Shown here in pieces: positions 39,004-47,629 of a DNA stretch of 64,000 nt. Source of the stretch: Herbiconiux sp. (lineage in GTDB: Bacteria > Actinomycetota > Actinomycetes > Actinomycetales > Microbacteriaceae); NCBI RefSeq assembly GCF_023264855.1, contig NZ_JAHFUW010000005.1, positions 1-64,000 on the forward strand, given 5' to 3'. The translations under genes were made by a program, and so were the position numbers. Within the stretch, counting starts at the first letter, position 1, and each line of letters begins with the position of its first letter. Below the pieces are notes generated by a model. The model was given only the letters and a program-made list of their open reading frames with translations. It did not search any database and was not told the origin of the DNA.

Positions 39004-40320
39004 GTGACGGACGTCGATCACATCGCTCGGTCCCGTGACATCGATGGCCAGAAGGCCACCCTGACCTACCCGGGAGGAACGGCGGAGTTCCCGCTGCTGC
39101 CGAGCGTCGACGGAGCGTCGTCGATCGACCTGGCCACCCTCACCAAGCAGACCGGCTTCACCACGCTGGACTACGGCTTCGTGAACACGGCCGCCACCAA
39201 GTCGGCGATCACCTACATCGACGGCGACCAGGGCATCCTGCGCTATCGCGGGTATCCGATCGAGCAGGTCGCGACGTCGCTGACCTACCTCGAGACCGCC
39301 TGGCTGCTGATCTACGGCGAGCTGCCCTCGGCCTCCGAGCTGTCGGAGTTCGACGACAAGATCCGCCACCACACGCTGCTGCACGAAGACCTCAAGCGCT
39401 TCTTCGACGCGCTGCCGCACAACGCGCACCCGATGTCGGTGCTGTCGTCGGGCGTCTCGGCGCTGTCGACGTACTACCAAGACTCGATGAACCCGCACAA
39501 CCCCGAAGACGTCGAGATCTCGACCATCCGTCTGCTGGCGAAGCTGCCGGTGATGGCGGCCTACGCGCACAAGAAGAGCCTCGGGCAGGCGTTCCTGTAC
39601 CCCGACAACTCGCTGTCGTTCGTCGACAACTTCCTGCGCCTGAATTTCGGCAACCTGGCCGAGCCGTACGAGATCAACCCGGTGCTCTCGAAGGCGCTCG
39701 AGCGCCTGCTCATCCTGCACGAAGACCACGAGCAGAACGCGTCGACGTCGACCGTGCGGCTGGTGGGCTCCACCGAGGCGAACATGTTCGCGTCGATCTC
39801 GGCCGGCATCAACGCGCTGTTCGGGCCGTTGCACGGCGGCGCGAACGAGGCCGTGCTCACCATGCTCGCGCAGATCCGCGACTCGGGTGAGGGCGTGGCG
39901 AAGTTCGTCGAGCGGGTGAAGAACAAGGAGGCGGGCATCCGTCTCATGGGCTTCGGCCACCGCGTCTACAAGAACTACGACCCGCGCGCGAAGCTCGTGA
40001 AGGAGAGCGCCGACGAGGTGCTGGCCGCGCTGGGTGTTCAGGATCCGCTGCTCGACATTGCCAAAGAGCTCGAGCAGGTCGCCCTCTCGGACGACTACTT
40101 CATCTCGCGCCGCCTGTACCCGAACGTCGACTTCTACACCGGCGTCATCTACAAGGCGATGGGCTTCCCCACGCGCATGTTCACGGTGCTCTTCGCCATC
40201 GGCCGCCTCCCCGGCTGGATCGCGCACTGGCGCGAGATGGCCACCGACCCCCAGACCAAGATCGGCCGCCCCCAGCAGCTCTACATCGGAGCCCCCGCCC
40301 GCGACCTCCCCCCGCGCTAG
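39004..40320 (+). CDS. gltA: Citrate synthase
   Basis: The 438-residue type II citrate synthase condenses acetyl-CoA and oxaloacetate at the entry of the TCA cycle. The active-site histidines are in FGPLHGGANEAVL and FGHRVYKNYDPRA, and the catalytic Asp is in YPNVDFYTGVIY. The allosteric N-terminal domain is present. The GTG start at 39004 is set by the strong AAGGAGG at 38993-38999. It is followed after 10 bases by a 27-bp perfect hairpin. Confidence 0.97.
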   Translation: MTDVDHIARSRDIDGQKATLTYPGGTAEFPLLPSVDGASSIDLATLTKQTGFTTLDYGFVNTAATKSAITYIDGDQGILRYRGYPIEQVATSLTYLETAWLLIYGELPSASELSEFDDKIRHHTLLHEDLKRFFDALPHNAHPMSVLSSGVSALSTYYQDSMNPHNPEDVEISTIRLLAKLPVMAAYAHKKSLGQAFLYPDNSLSFVDNFLRLNFGNLAEPYEINPVLSKALERLLILHEDHEQNASTSTVRLVGSTEANMFASISAGINALFGPLHGGANEAVLTMLAQIRDSGEGVAKFVERVKNKEAGIRLMGFGHRVYKNYDPRAKLVKESADEVLAALGVQDPLLDIAKELEQVALSDDYFISRRLYPNVDFYTGVIYKAMGFPTRMFTVLFAIGRLPGWIAHWREMATDPQTKIGRPQQLYIGAPARDLPPR

Positions 40321-40330
40321 CGCTCGTCCC

Positions 40331-40389
40331 TCGAGAAGTCGCAAATGGCCCCTATCCCACGTGGATAGGGGCCATTTGCGACTTCTCGA
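40331..40389. repeat. Long palindrome, copy 1 (27-bp perfect stem)
   Basis: The arms 40331-40357 and 40363-40389 are exact reverse complements around a five-base loop, CACGT. The outer 21 bases of each arm, beginning TCGAGAAGTCGCAAATGGCC, are identical to those of the palindrome at 41407-41465. It lies just after gltA and may terminate transcription, but the repetition suggests a repetitive element. Confidence 0.85.
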
Positions 40390-40469
40390 TCGGGCTGTGG
40401 AAGGGGGAGTTATGCACAAAGTGCGGGGTGGGGGGACTTGGGCGGGGGTGTGGTGGGCATGGTGGGGGG

Positions 40470-41405
40470 ATGCATCGTCCTGAGGAACTGCCTGTCGCGC
40501 TTCAGAGTGCCGCGTTCTCGGTGCGGGAGGGGGAGGCCGGCGGGCTGACCAGGAAGCGGATGCGCGCCGCCGACCTCCAGAGACCGTACTTCGGCGTGCG
40601 TCGGTGGGGGTGCGACGACGGTGATGTCCTCGAGCGCTGCCGGGCGTATGCGCCGCTCCTACGCGCCGGCGACGTGTTCAGCCATGCGACGGCGGCGCTG
40701 CTCTGGGGCGCTCCGCTGCCCATGCGGCTCGAGGCGGATGCGACGCTGCATGTCATGGCGATTGACGGCGCCACCCGCCCGCGCTCGGCCGGAGTGTCCG
40801 GTCACACCGCGGGCGACCGGGCCATCCGGGTCCGGTCGCGCCACTCCCTCCCCGTCGTGGACCCGGTCAGCGCGTGGCTGCAGCTCGCGCCGCTGATCGG
40901 GCTCGACGATCTCGTGGCCATGGGGGACTACCTCGTTCTGACACCGCGCCGCCAGAAGCGGCAGGATCCGCGGCCGTACACCTCCCGGGCGGAGCTCGAG
41001 TCACGGCTGCGGGCTTTCCGGGGGCGCGGCAAGCGTAACGCCGTCGAGGCGCTCCAGTTGATTCGTGACGGTGCCGAATCCCCGCGCGAGACCCGGCTGC
41101 GCCTTCGACTCGTGCGGAACGGGCTGCCCGAGCCCGAGCTCAACGTCGAGATCAAGGATGAACGGGGACTGCGGATCGGCTTCGGCGATCTGGTGTACTC
41201 CTCGCACAAGGTGCTGGTGGAGTACGAGGGCGAGCAGCATCGTACGGACTCGACCCAGTTCTACCGCGACATCGAGCGCCACGAACGGCTCGCCCGCGCC
41301 CAGTGGATCCTCATCCGCGAGTCCAAGGAGACCCCGCTCACGGGCCCCCGCTCCACGTGCGCGCGCACGCGCCACGCCCTCCTCTCCCGAGGCGCCCGCC
41401 TCTGA
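40470..41405 (+). CDS. DUF559-type PD-(D/E)XK nuclease-like protein, flanked by twin palindromes
   Basis: The 311-residue protein has an N-terminal segment like the winged-helix part of AbiEi-type proteins and a C-terminal Vsr/DUF559-type endonuclease fold. The motif is Asp240 in IGFGDLVY, Glu251 in KVLVEYEGEQH, then the helix STQFYRDIERHERLARAQW. This equals the DUF559 signature EYDG-H-...-D--R. The N-terminal part also has SHATAALLWGAPLP, common in the family. The ATG at 40470 follows a GGGGGG run. The gene sits alone between two nearly identical long palindromes. The biological role is unknown; such genes are often present in many copies in actinobacteria. Confidence 0.8.
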   Translation: MHRPEELPVALQSAAFSVREGEAGGLTRKRMRAADLQRPYFGVRRWGCDDGDVLERCRAYAPLLRAGDVFSHATAALLWGAPLPMRLEADATLHVMAIDGATRPRSAGVSGHTAGDRAIRVRSRHSLPVVDPVSAWLQLAPLIGLDDLVAMGDYLVLTPRRQKRQDPRPYTSRAELESRLRAFRGRGKRNAVEALQLIRDGAESPRETRLRLRLVRNGLPEPELNVEIKDERGLRIGFGDLVYSSHKVLVEYEGEQHRTDSTQFYRDIERHERLARAQWILIRESKETPLTGPRSTCARTRHALLSRGARL

Positions 41406-41406
41406 G

Positions 41407-41465
41407 TCGAGAAGTCGCAAATGGCCCTTAAACACGCCTCAGAGGGGCCATTTGCGACTTCTCGA
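41407..41465. repeat. Long palindrome, copy 2 (21-bp perfect stem)
   Basis: The arms 41407-41427 and 41445-41465 are exact reverse complements around a 17-base loop. They are the same sequence as the outer 21 bases of the palindrome at 40331-40389. It starts two bases after the stop of the DUF559 gene and lies 31 bases from the converging dapD stop. Confidence 0.85.
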
Positions 41466-41495
41466 GTGGGTGGGAGATGGGAACGGGGAGGGGGG

Positions 41496-42479
41496 CTACG
41501 CGTGGAGGGTGGGGTTGAGGGTTACTCCCGAGCCGGAGCGGGCCACGGCCTCGACGGCGCCCGTGAGGGAGTTGCGGCGGAAGAGGAGGTTGGGGACGCC
41601 GGAGAGGGCGACGGCCTTGACGATGCGGTTCTCGTCGTCGGCACCGGAGCCGTCGATCAAGACGACCTTGGTGCCGGCGGTGACGTAGAGGCCCGCCTCC
41701 ACGACGGTGTCGTCGCCGATCGAGATGCCGATGCCGGCGTTGGCGCCGAGGAGCGCACGGCGGCCGATCGAGACGCGCTGCGTGCCGCCCCCGGAGAGCG
41801 TGCCCATGATCGAGGCGCCGCCGCCGATGTCGGAGCCGTCGCCCACTACGACGCCCTGCGAGATGCGTCCCTCCACCATCGAGGAGCCGAGGGTTCCGGC
41901 GTTGAAGTTCACGAAGCCCTCGTGCATGACGGTGGTGCCGGGCGCGAGGTGCGCACCGAGACGCACGCGCGAGGCGTCCGCGATGCGCACCTTGGCGGGA
42001 GTGACGTAGTCGAGCATCCGCGGGAACTTGTCGATGCCGTAGCTCTGGATGCCGGCGCGCTGCAGGGAGGGGCGCAGGCGAGCGAAGTCGTCGGGGTGCA
42101 CGGGGCCGGCGTTCGTCCAGGCCACGATCGGGAGGTACCCGAAGATGCCGTCGAGGTTGATGGTGTTGGGCGCGACGAGCAGGTGCGAGAGCAGGTGCAG
42201 GCGGAGGTAGGCATCCGGGGTCGAGGCGGGAGCGGCGGCGAGCTCGATCTCGACGGTGGCCACCTCGACGGTCACCGCGCGACGGGCATCCGGCAGGGCA
42301 TACGCGGTGAGCTCGCCGGGGTGAGCGGATGCGGCGCCGGCGGGCACGGTGCCGAGCGCCGGTGCGGGGAACCAGGCGTCGAGCTCGGTGCCGTCGGCGG
42401 AGGTGGTGACCAGGCCGTGGCCCCAGGCGTGGCTGGGAGCGGAGGCGAGCGGCGGGGTGTCGAGAACGTCTTCAGGCAT
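41496..42479 (-). CDS. dapD: Tetrahydrodipicolinate N-succinyltransferase
   Basis: DapD commits tetrahydrodipicolinate to the succinylase route of diaminopimelate and lysine synthesis. The 327-residue protein is the actinobacterial form, with an N-terminal alpha/beta domain and a left-handed beta-helix of hexapeptide repeats from about residue 165 ([20 protein letters not shown], then [15 protein letters not shown]). Conserved pieces [10 protein letters not shown] and [18 protein letters not shown] are visible. It is divergent from dapE, with 96 bases between the starts. Confidence 0.93.
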   Translation of the reverse strand: MPEDVLDTPPLASAPSHAWGHGLVTTSADGTELDAWFPAPALGTVPAGAASAHPGELTAYALPDARRAVTVEVATVEIELAAAPASTPDAYLRLHLLSHLLVAPNTINLDGIFGYLPIVAWTNAGPVHPDDFARLRPSLQRAGIQSYGIDKFPRMLDYVTPAKVRIADASRVRLGAHLAPGTTVMHEGFVNFNAGTLGSSMVEGRISQGVVVGDGSDIGGGASIMGTLSGGGTQRVSIGRRALLGANAGIGISIGDDTVVEAGLYVTAGTKVVLIDGSGADDENRIVKAVALSGVPNLLFRRNSLTGAVEAVARSGSGVTLNPTLHA

Positions 42480-42575
42480 GACTCCAAGCGTATTGCCCCG
42501 GGGCGGGGCGTCTCGCGCCGGAATCCCAGACGTGTCACCCAGCTGCCGGGCGGTGGCGAACCCTAAACTTGGGGG

Positions 42576-43682
42576 ATGTCTGCTTTCGACCCCGCGCATC
42601 CTGTACTCGACCTCGGAGCCACCTCGATCGACCTGACCCGGCAGATCTGCGACGTGGAGTCGGTCTCGGGGAACGAGACGCTGCTGGCGGATGCGATCGT
42701 GGCCAGCCTCGCGGATGCGGCACACCTCGAGATCATCCGTGACGGCGACACCATCGTGGCCCGCACGAACCTGGGCCGCGCCGAGCGGGTCGTGATCGCC
42801 GGCCACATCGACACGGTGCCGCTGAACGAGAACCTGCCTACCCGCTTCGAGACCCACGAGGGCGAGGAGTACCTCTGGGGTCGCGGCACGGTGGACATGA
42901 AGGCGGGGGTCGCCGTGCAGCTGAAGCTCGCGGCCGAGCTCGTCGATCCGGCCGTCGACATCACCTGGATGTGGTACGACCACGAAGAGGTGTCGAACGA
43001 CCTCAACGGCCTCACCCGGCTGGCTGCCAACCGGCCCGATCTGTTCGAGGGCGATTTCGCCATCTTGGGTGAGCCCTCCAACAGCGACGTCGAGGGTGGC
43101 TGCAACGGCAACCTGCGTGCCGAGATCCGGGCCTACGGATTGCGAGCGCATTCCGCCCGCGGCTGGGTGGGTGAGAACGCGATCCACAAGGCGGCGCCGA
43201 TCCTCGACATCCTGGCCGGCTACGAAGCGCGCCAGGTGGAGGTCGACGGGCTGGTGTACCGCGAGGGCCTGAACGCCGTGGGCATCAGCGGCGGCGTGGC
43301 CGGCAACGTCATCCCCGACGAGGTGATGGTGCACGTGAACTACCGCTTCGCACCCAGCCGTTCGGGCGAGGAGGCCGTGGCGCACATCCACGAGGTGTTC
43401 GGCGGCGACGGCATCGACATCCGGATCGTCGACCTGGCCGAGGGTGCCCGCCCCGGCCTGGACGCCCCGCTGGCGCAGCGCTTCCTGAAGGCGGTCGGCG
43501 GCGAGGCCAAGCCCAAGTACGGCTGGACGGATGTGGCCCGCTTCTCGGCGATGGGCGTGCCCGCCGTCAACTACGGCCCCGGCGACCCGCTGAAGGCCCA
43601 CGCCGACGACGAGCGCGTGCGCCTCAGCCAGATCACCGCGTGTGAGGACGGTCTGCGCGCCTGGCTCACCAGCGGCAGCTGA
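42576..43682 (+). CDS. dapE: Succinyl-diaminopimelate desuccinylase
   Basis: DapE removes succinate from N-succinyl-LL-diaminopimelate. The 368-residue M20-family metallohydrolase shows the zinc ligands in [12 protein letters not shown] and [10 protein letters not shown], the Glu-Glu pair in YDHEEVS, and a later ligand in FAILGEPS. The dimerisation lid domain is intact ([19 protein letters not shown]). A TAAACT box six bases before the ATG suggests a leaderless mRNA. A membrane glycosyltransferase-like gene follows after 10 bases. Confidence 0.94.
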   Translation: MSAFDPAHPVLDLGATSIDLTRQICDVESVSGNETLLADAIVASLADAAHLEIIRDGDTIVARTNLGRAERVVIAGHIDTVPLNENLPTRFETHEGEEYLWGRGTVDMKAGVAVQLKLAAELVDPAVDITWMWYDHEEVSNDLNGLTRLAANRPDLFEGDFAILGEPSNSDVEGGCNGNLRAEIRAYGLRAHSARGWVGENAIHKAAPILDILAGYEARQVEVDGLVYREGLNAVGISGGVAGNVIPDEVMVHVNYRFAPSRSGEEAVAHIHEVFGGDGIDIRIVDLAEGARPGLDAPLAQRFLKAVGGEAKPKYGWTDVARFSAMGVPAVNYGPGDPLKAHADDERVRLSQITACEDGLRAWLTSGS

Positions 43683-43692
43683 ACGGCCGCCG

Positions 43693-44955
43693 GTGAGCGT
43701 TCTGACCGAGTCCGGCGAGGGAGCGGATGCGCACCCCGAGGGGGCCAAGGGCTCCGCGACGACGGCGCCTTCGCGTCTGCTGCTGCGTTACCGGATGACG
43801 CCGTGGTGGCTGCGCGTGATCGTGGTGTTCGCGCTCTCCCGCGTGGTCACCACCGTCATCGTGCTGCTGTTCGCGCGCGCGCAGGGCGCGAACCCGTGGA
43901 CCGGCGCGAACCCGCCCTACCTCAGCTACGCGGCGATCTGGGACGGCAACTGGTACAAGATCATCTCGTTCTACGGCTACCCCTCGGTGCTGCCCGTCAC
44001 CGCCGACGGGCATGTGGGGGAGAGTGCGTGGGCGTTCATGCCCGCGTACCCCTTTCTGATCAGCCTGCTGCGCTGGCTCACCGGCGGCCGCTGGGAGCTG
44101 ATCGCCGTCGTGATCTCGATCGCCTGTGCGCTCGGCACCGCCCTGGTGTTCTACAAGCTCATGCGACACGTTCTGAAAGACGAGGGATCGGCCCTGTTCA
44201 GCGTGGTGCTGTTCTGTGTGGCGCCGCTCTCGCCGCTGCTGCAGTTCGCGTACGCCGAGTCGATGTCGATGCTGCTGCTGGTGAGCGCGCTCTACCTGGT
44301 GGTGACCCGGCGGTATCCGTGGGTCTTCCCGATCGTGGCGGTGATGGCGCTCACGAGGCCGACCGGGCTCGCCTTCGCGCTCTTCCTCGTGCTGCACCTC
44401 GTTCACCGGTACCTGGTGCGGCGCACCGATCCTTTCCCGCTGCGCCAGCGGGCGGTTGTGGCATCGCTCGCGGTCTTCAGCGGTCTGATGGGAATCGCGT
44501 GGCTCCTGATCGCCTGGGGCGTCACGGGCTCGATGTCGGCCTACACCGACACGGAGCTGGCCTGGCGCGCCTCGTACATCGGGTACGGCGAGCTGATCCC
44601 GTTCACCGCCTGGTTCCAGGGCGGCGAATGGTGGCTCGGATCGCCGTGGGGCTACATCGTGGTCGCCCTGCTGATCGTCGGATTCGCCGCGTTCCTGGTC
44701 AGCCGGATCGCCAAGCGGCTCGGCGTCGACCTGCGGCTCTGGCTCGCCAGCTACGCCCTGTACCTGCTGGCGGTGTTCTTTCCGCAGTCGAGCACGTTCC
44801 GGCTGCTGATGCCGTTGTTCCCCGCTCTCGGCGCGCTCGCCGTGCCACGATCCCGCATCTACCGCGTCGTGCTGGTGATCGTGGCCGTCGCCGGGCAGGT
44901 GGGCTGGATGACGATCGCCTGGGGCGTCGACGGACGCGACTGGACACCCCCGTGA
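43693..44955 (+). CDS. Polyprenyl-linked mannosyltransferase-like membrane protein
   Basis: The 420-residue protein has nine or ten predicted helices and an early extracytoplasmic Asp in [20 protein letters not shown], as in GT-C type mannosyltransferases (PIG-V/PIG-M-like) that use polyprenyl-phosphate sugars. Further supporting pieces are [14 protein letters not shown] and [14 protein letters not shown]. It probably adds sugar to a cell-wall or lipid glycan outside the membrane; donor and acceptor are unknown. The GTG at 43693 is 10 bases after dapE, implying co-transcription. Confidence 0.78.
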   Translation: MSVLTESGEGADAHPEGAKGSATTAPSRLLLRYRMTPWWLRVIVVFALSRVVTTVIVLLFARAQGANPWTGANPPYLSYAAIWDGNWYKIISFYGYPSVLPVTADGHVGESAWAFMPAYPFLISLLRWLTGGRWELIAVVISIACALGTALVFYKLMRHVLKDEGSALFSVVLFCVAPLSPLLQFAYAESMSMLLLVSALYLVVTRRYPWVFPIVAVMALTRPTGLAFALFLVLHLVHRYLVRRTDPFPLRQRAVVASLAVFSGLMGIAWLLIAWGVTGSMSAYTDTELAWRASYIGYGELIPFTAWFQGGEWWLGSPWGYIVVALLIVGFAAFLVSRIAKRLGVDLRLWLASYALYLLAVFFPQSSTFRLLMPLFPALGALAVPRSRIYRVVLVIVAVAGQVGWMTIAWGVDGRDWTPP

Positions 44956-45022
44956 CGCGTGCGCGCCTCCGACGCGACACCCGCGATCGACGGATGTGTA
45001 TCACCTCATCTTTTGCATCGGG

Positions 45023-45052
45023 GATAATGGACAGGACACCACGAAAGGGGAG
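45023..45052 (+). promoter_or_regulatory. Promoter box and ribosome site of the DUF3117 gene
   Basis: A GATAAT -10 box at 45023-45028 is followed by a short leader with AAAGGGGAG at 45044-45052, four bases before the ATG at 45057. It is one of the better Shine-Dalgarno sites in the window and suggests high expression. Confidence 0.5.
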
Positions 45053-45056
45053 CCGA

Positions 45057-45230
45057 ATGGCCGCCATGAAACCCAGGACCGGAGACGGACCGATGGAGGC
45101 AGTGAAAGAAGGACGCCTCATCATCGTGCGCGTACCGCTGGAGGGCGGGGGTCGCCTCGTCGTCTCCGTCAACGACGCGGAGGCGAAAGAGCTTCACGAC
45201 GCACTCGCGGGAGTCGTCAGCCCCGCGTAA
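45057..45230 (+). CDS. DUF3117 domain protein
   Basis: The 57-residue protein is a near-complete match in style and length to the actinobacterial DUF3117 family: MAAMKPRTGDGPMEAVKEGR and then LIIVRVPLEGGGRLVVSVN. It is small and soluble, with no known function and strong conservation. It has a strong ribosome site and is followed closely by a terminator, so it is a single-gene unit with high expected expression. Confidence 0.9.
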   Translation: MAAMKPRTGDGPMEAVKEGRLIIVRVPLEGGGRLVVSVNDAEAKELHDALAGVVSPA

Positions 45231-45240
45231 CAGAACCAGT

Positions 45241-45282
45241 GACGACGACCTCGGTGCCTCCGCGCCGGGGTCGTCGTCGTTT
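45241..45282 (+). terminator. Terminator after the DUF3117 gene
   Basis: ACGACGACCTCGG pairs with CCGGGGTCGTCGT around a 10-base loop (one G-U pair), followed by CGTTTGG. It also faces the converging methyltransferase gene and could work both ways. Confidence 0.6.
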
Positions 45283-45318
45283 GGTTCCGACGACTGGAGC
45301 GGTCGTCCGGATGCGGCC

Positions 45319-45951
45319 TCAGCTGACGAGCTTGGTGACCTGCAGCAGTCCGTCGCCGGCGGGCGAGAGGGCCACGAGCACCACCTCGGAGGAGGAGAGC
45401 TCGGTCACCAGGGTGCGGAAGTCGCCCACCGTCTCGCCGCGCTGGGCGGGATCGGCGACCTTGTCCTTCCAGAGCGCGTGCGGCACCAGAACGGTTCCGC
45501 CCCGGCGCACGAGCCGCAGGGCGTGCTCGACGTATTCGATCACCGAGGCGGGATCGCCGTCGACGAGCACGATGTCGTAGGAGTTCTCGTTCAGGCGCGG
45601 CAGCACCTCCGCGGCGCGGCCCGTGATCAGACGGATGCGGTTGGCCGGCACCTTCGCCTCCAGCAGCGCCGCACGGGCGACCTGCTGGTGCTCCAGCTCG
45701 GTGTCGATCGAGGTGATCGTGGCCTCGGGGGCGCCCTTCAGCATCCACAGGGCCGAGACGCCGAGGCCGGTGCCGATCTCGACGATCGACCGCGCATCCG
45801 CCGCCGCCGCGATGACGGCGAGCTGGCTGCCGATGGCGGGGGAGACCGACTCCACTCCGAGCTCGGTGGCGTGCGAGCGCGCCGCGACGATCTGCGGTGA
45901 TTCGGCGACGATGTCGTCGGCGTACTTCCAGCTGGACTCTTTGCTTGACAC
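45319..45951 (-). CDS. O-methyltransferase (SAM-dependent, family 3)
   Basis: The 210-residue protein is a catechol-O-methyltransferase-like enzyme. SAM motif I is IVEIGTGLGVSALW. The acidic ribose-binding residue follows in TITSIDTELEH, and the metal/substrate Asp is in YDIVLVDGDPASVIEY. The GTG at 45951 (VSSKESSWKYADDIVAESP) gives the usual length, and longer upstream frames look non-coding. The substrate is unknown. It is divergent from tatB, with 130 bases between the starts. Confidence 0.88.
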   Translation of the reverse strand: MSSKESSWKYADDIVAESPQIVAARSHATELGVESVSPAIGSQLAVIAAAADARSIVEIGTGLGVSALWMLKGAPEATITSIDTELEHQQVARAALLEAKVPANRIRLITGRAAEVLPRLNENSYDIVLVDGDPASVIEYVEHALRLVRRGGTVLVPHALWKDKVADPAQRGETVGDFRTLVTELSSSEVVLVALSPAGDGLLQVTKLVS

Positions 45952-46081
45952 GGTGATGGGCCTCCGCAGCCAGCTTAGGGAACGCGGCCGGTCGAGCCCG
46001 GGTGCCACGCGCAAGCTCGGAGTTCGCCTTGGGCTCCGGATCGCCGCGGAGAGCGCCTGCTCGTGACGGTATGCTTTCAGG

Positions 46082-46630
46082 ATGTTCGGGTTGACCTTCG
46101 AGAAGCTCCTGCTGATCGGGATCATCGCCGTCTTCGTGCTGGGGCCGGAGCGGCTCCCCACGTATGCCGCCAAGCTGGCTCAGCTGGTGCGCACCGTGCG
46201 CGACATGGCCAACGGTGCCAAGACGCGGATGAAGGACGAGATGGGCGACGACTTCGAAGACGTCGACTGGAAGAAGCTCGACCCGCGCCAGTACGACCCC
46301 CGCCGCATCATCCGCGAGGCCCTGCTGGAGGACGACGCACCCGCCGGCCCCACCGTGGTGCGGCCCGTGACGCGCTCCACGAACCGGCCGGATCCGGCTT
46401 ACCTGCAGCACAAGGCGAAGTCGGCGGGCGGGCCCGAGTCGATCGCCGGGGGCGCGGCCGGGGCGGCCGGTATCGGTGCCGGCGCGGCAGCTGCCGCGGG
46501 TGCCGTAGCGGGCGGCACGGATGCGGGGCTCACCGAGGGCGAGACCGATGCGGGCGTCGAGAATGCGGCCTCCGCTTCGCCGACCGTGGTCACCCCGCCG
46601 CTCGCGGTCTACGACTCCGAAGCGACCTGA
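46082..46630 (+). CDS. tatB: Sec-independent protein translocase TatB
   Basis: TatB forms the twin-arginine receptor complex with TatC. The 182-residue protein has a single N-terminal membrane helix (about residues 5-21), the conserved Glu/Pro hinge LGPERLP, and an amphipathic helix (YAAKLAQLVRTVRDMANGAK). An extended Ala/Gly-rich low-complexity tail follows, longer than in most TatB. A TATGCT box six bases before the ATG suggests leaderless expression. EfeB in this window has a Tat signal and is a probable substrate. Confidence 0.88.
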   Translation: MFGLTFEKLLLIGIIAVFVLGPERLPTYAAKLAQLVRTVRDMANGAKTRMKDEMGDDFEDVDWKKLDPRQYDPRRIIREALLEDDAPAGPTVVRPVTRSTNRPDPAYLQHKAKSAGGPESIAGGAAGAAGIGAGAAAAAGAVAGGTDAGLTEGETDAGVENAASASPTVVTPPLAVYDSEAT

Positions 46631-46657
46631 CGCCGCTCCGCATTCGCCCGGCGCCGA

Positions 46658-47629
46658 TCAGCCTGTGGCGAGGCCGCAGCTGCCCGCGATGAAGTCATAG
46701 AGAGCGAGCCGCAGCGTGTCGCTCGACCGCAGGTACACCGTGCCCGACGAGGGGGCATCTGCGTCGCCGCCGACCTCCACCGTGACCGGCAGGTAGGTGC
46801 CGCGCTTGTCCTCCGCGATCGCGTGCGGGTCGCAGCGGGCCGGAACCGCATCCAGCACGAACTGCCGAGGCTCGTCGCCGCCCTCGACGGTCGCGTCGAG
46901 CGGCCACGTGGATCCGTCCGCCGGTTCGAGCAGGATCGTCGAGCCCGCCTCGATCAGCCGGAGCGAACCCGATCCGCGGCCCGGGTCGGCGGTCAGGCGC
47001 AGGTGCGCGACCGCATCGGCTCCGCTGCCGGTCACGTCGAAATCGTCGTGCACGATGAGCGTCGCGACGGCCGCGACGGCGTCGTCGAGGCAGTCTTCGC
47101 CGGCGATCCGCTCGAGCACGCCGAACGGGTCGCTCGGGCGGCCGGAGATCTCGCGCGACGTTCCGGCGGCGTCCGTGACGGTGACGGTCAGTGTCGAGGT
47201 GGTCGAGGGGGCCGGGCAGATCGCCGTGCCGAGCTGCACCGGCAGCTGGCGGATCAAGCCCGGCGGCACTTCGGTGGGCTTCGTCCACTCCGCGACCGAC
47301 TCGAACTGCGGCGAGCTGAAGCGGGCGGCGGTGACGGTGAGCGGATCGGCGCCCTCGTTCGTGACCGCGAGCTGCAGCACGCGGTTGCCGTAGTCGGGCC
47401 GGTTCTGCAGGATCGCGAGACCGACGCCGTCGATGACGACGGGCGAGGCCTCCGGAGCCGTCGTCGCGCCGGTCGCCGTTGAGGTGGCGGCTGTCGACGA
47501 AGCCGGTTGCGGCTGCGCTGCGCAGCCCGACAGGATCAGCAAGGACACGGCGAGCGGGAGCGAGACCGCGACCGACACGGCAGTGCTCAGCGGAGACCTG
47601 CTCCTCCGGCCCCGCCCCGCCTCGCTCAT
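46658..47629 (-). CDS. Unknown lipoprotein
   Basis: The 323-residue protein has a lipoprotein signal with lipobox LSGC and Cys36. A Thr/Ala-rich linker leads to two beta-rich domains, the first like a small Ig-fold (RVLQLAVTNEGADPLTVTAARF). Its ATG overlaps the Mrp stop (ATGA), so it is the last gene of a coupled four-gene operon. The role is unknown. The combination with an Mrp ATPase and an MgtE-N/CBS protein does not suggest a specific function. Confidence 0.75.
   Translation of the reverse strand: MSEAGRGRRSRSPLSTAVSVAVSLPLAVSLLILSGCAAQPQPASSTAATSTATGATTAPEASPVVIDGVGLAILQNRPDYGNRVLQLAVTNEGADPLTVTAARFSSPQFESVAEWTKPTEVPPGLIRQLPVQLGTAICPAPSTTSTLTVTVTDAAGTSREISGRPSDPFGVLERIAGEDCLDDAVAAVATLIVHDDFDVTGSGADAVAHLRLTADPGRGSGSLRLIEAGSTILLEPADGSTWPLDATVEGGDEPRQFVLDAVPARCDPHAIAEDKRGTYLPVTVEVGGDADAPSSGTVYLRSSDTLRLALYDFIAGSCGLATG

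Noticed and set aside
40331-41465. Insertion sequence or MITE with a transposase
   Set aside because: The enclosed protein has no transposase motif and no target-site duplication was seen outside the palindromes. It was kept as a palindrome-flanked nuclease cassette instead.
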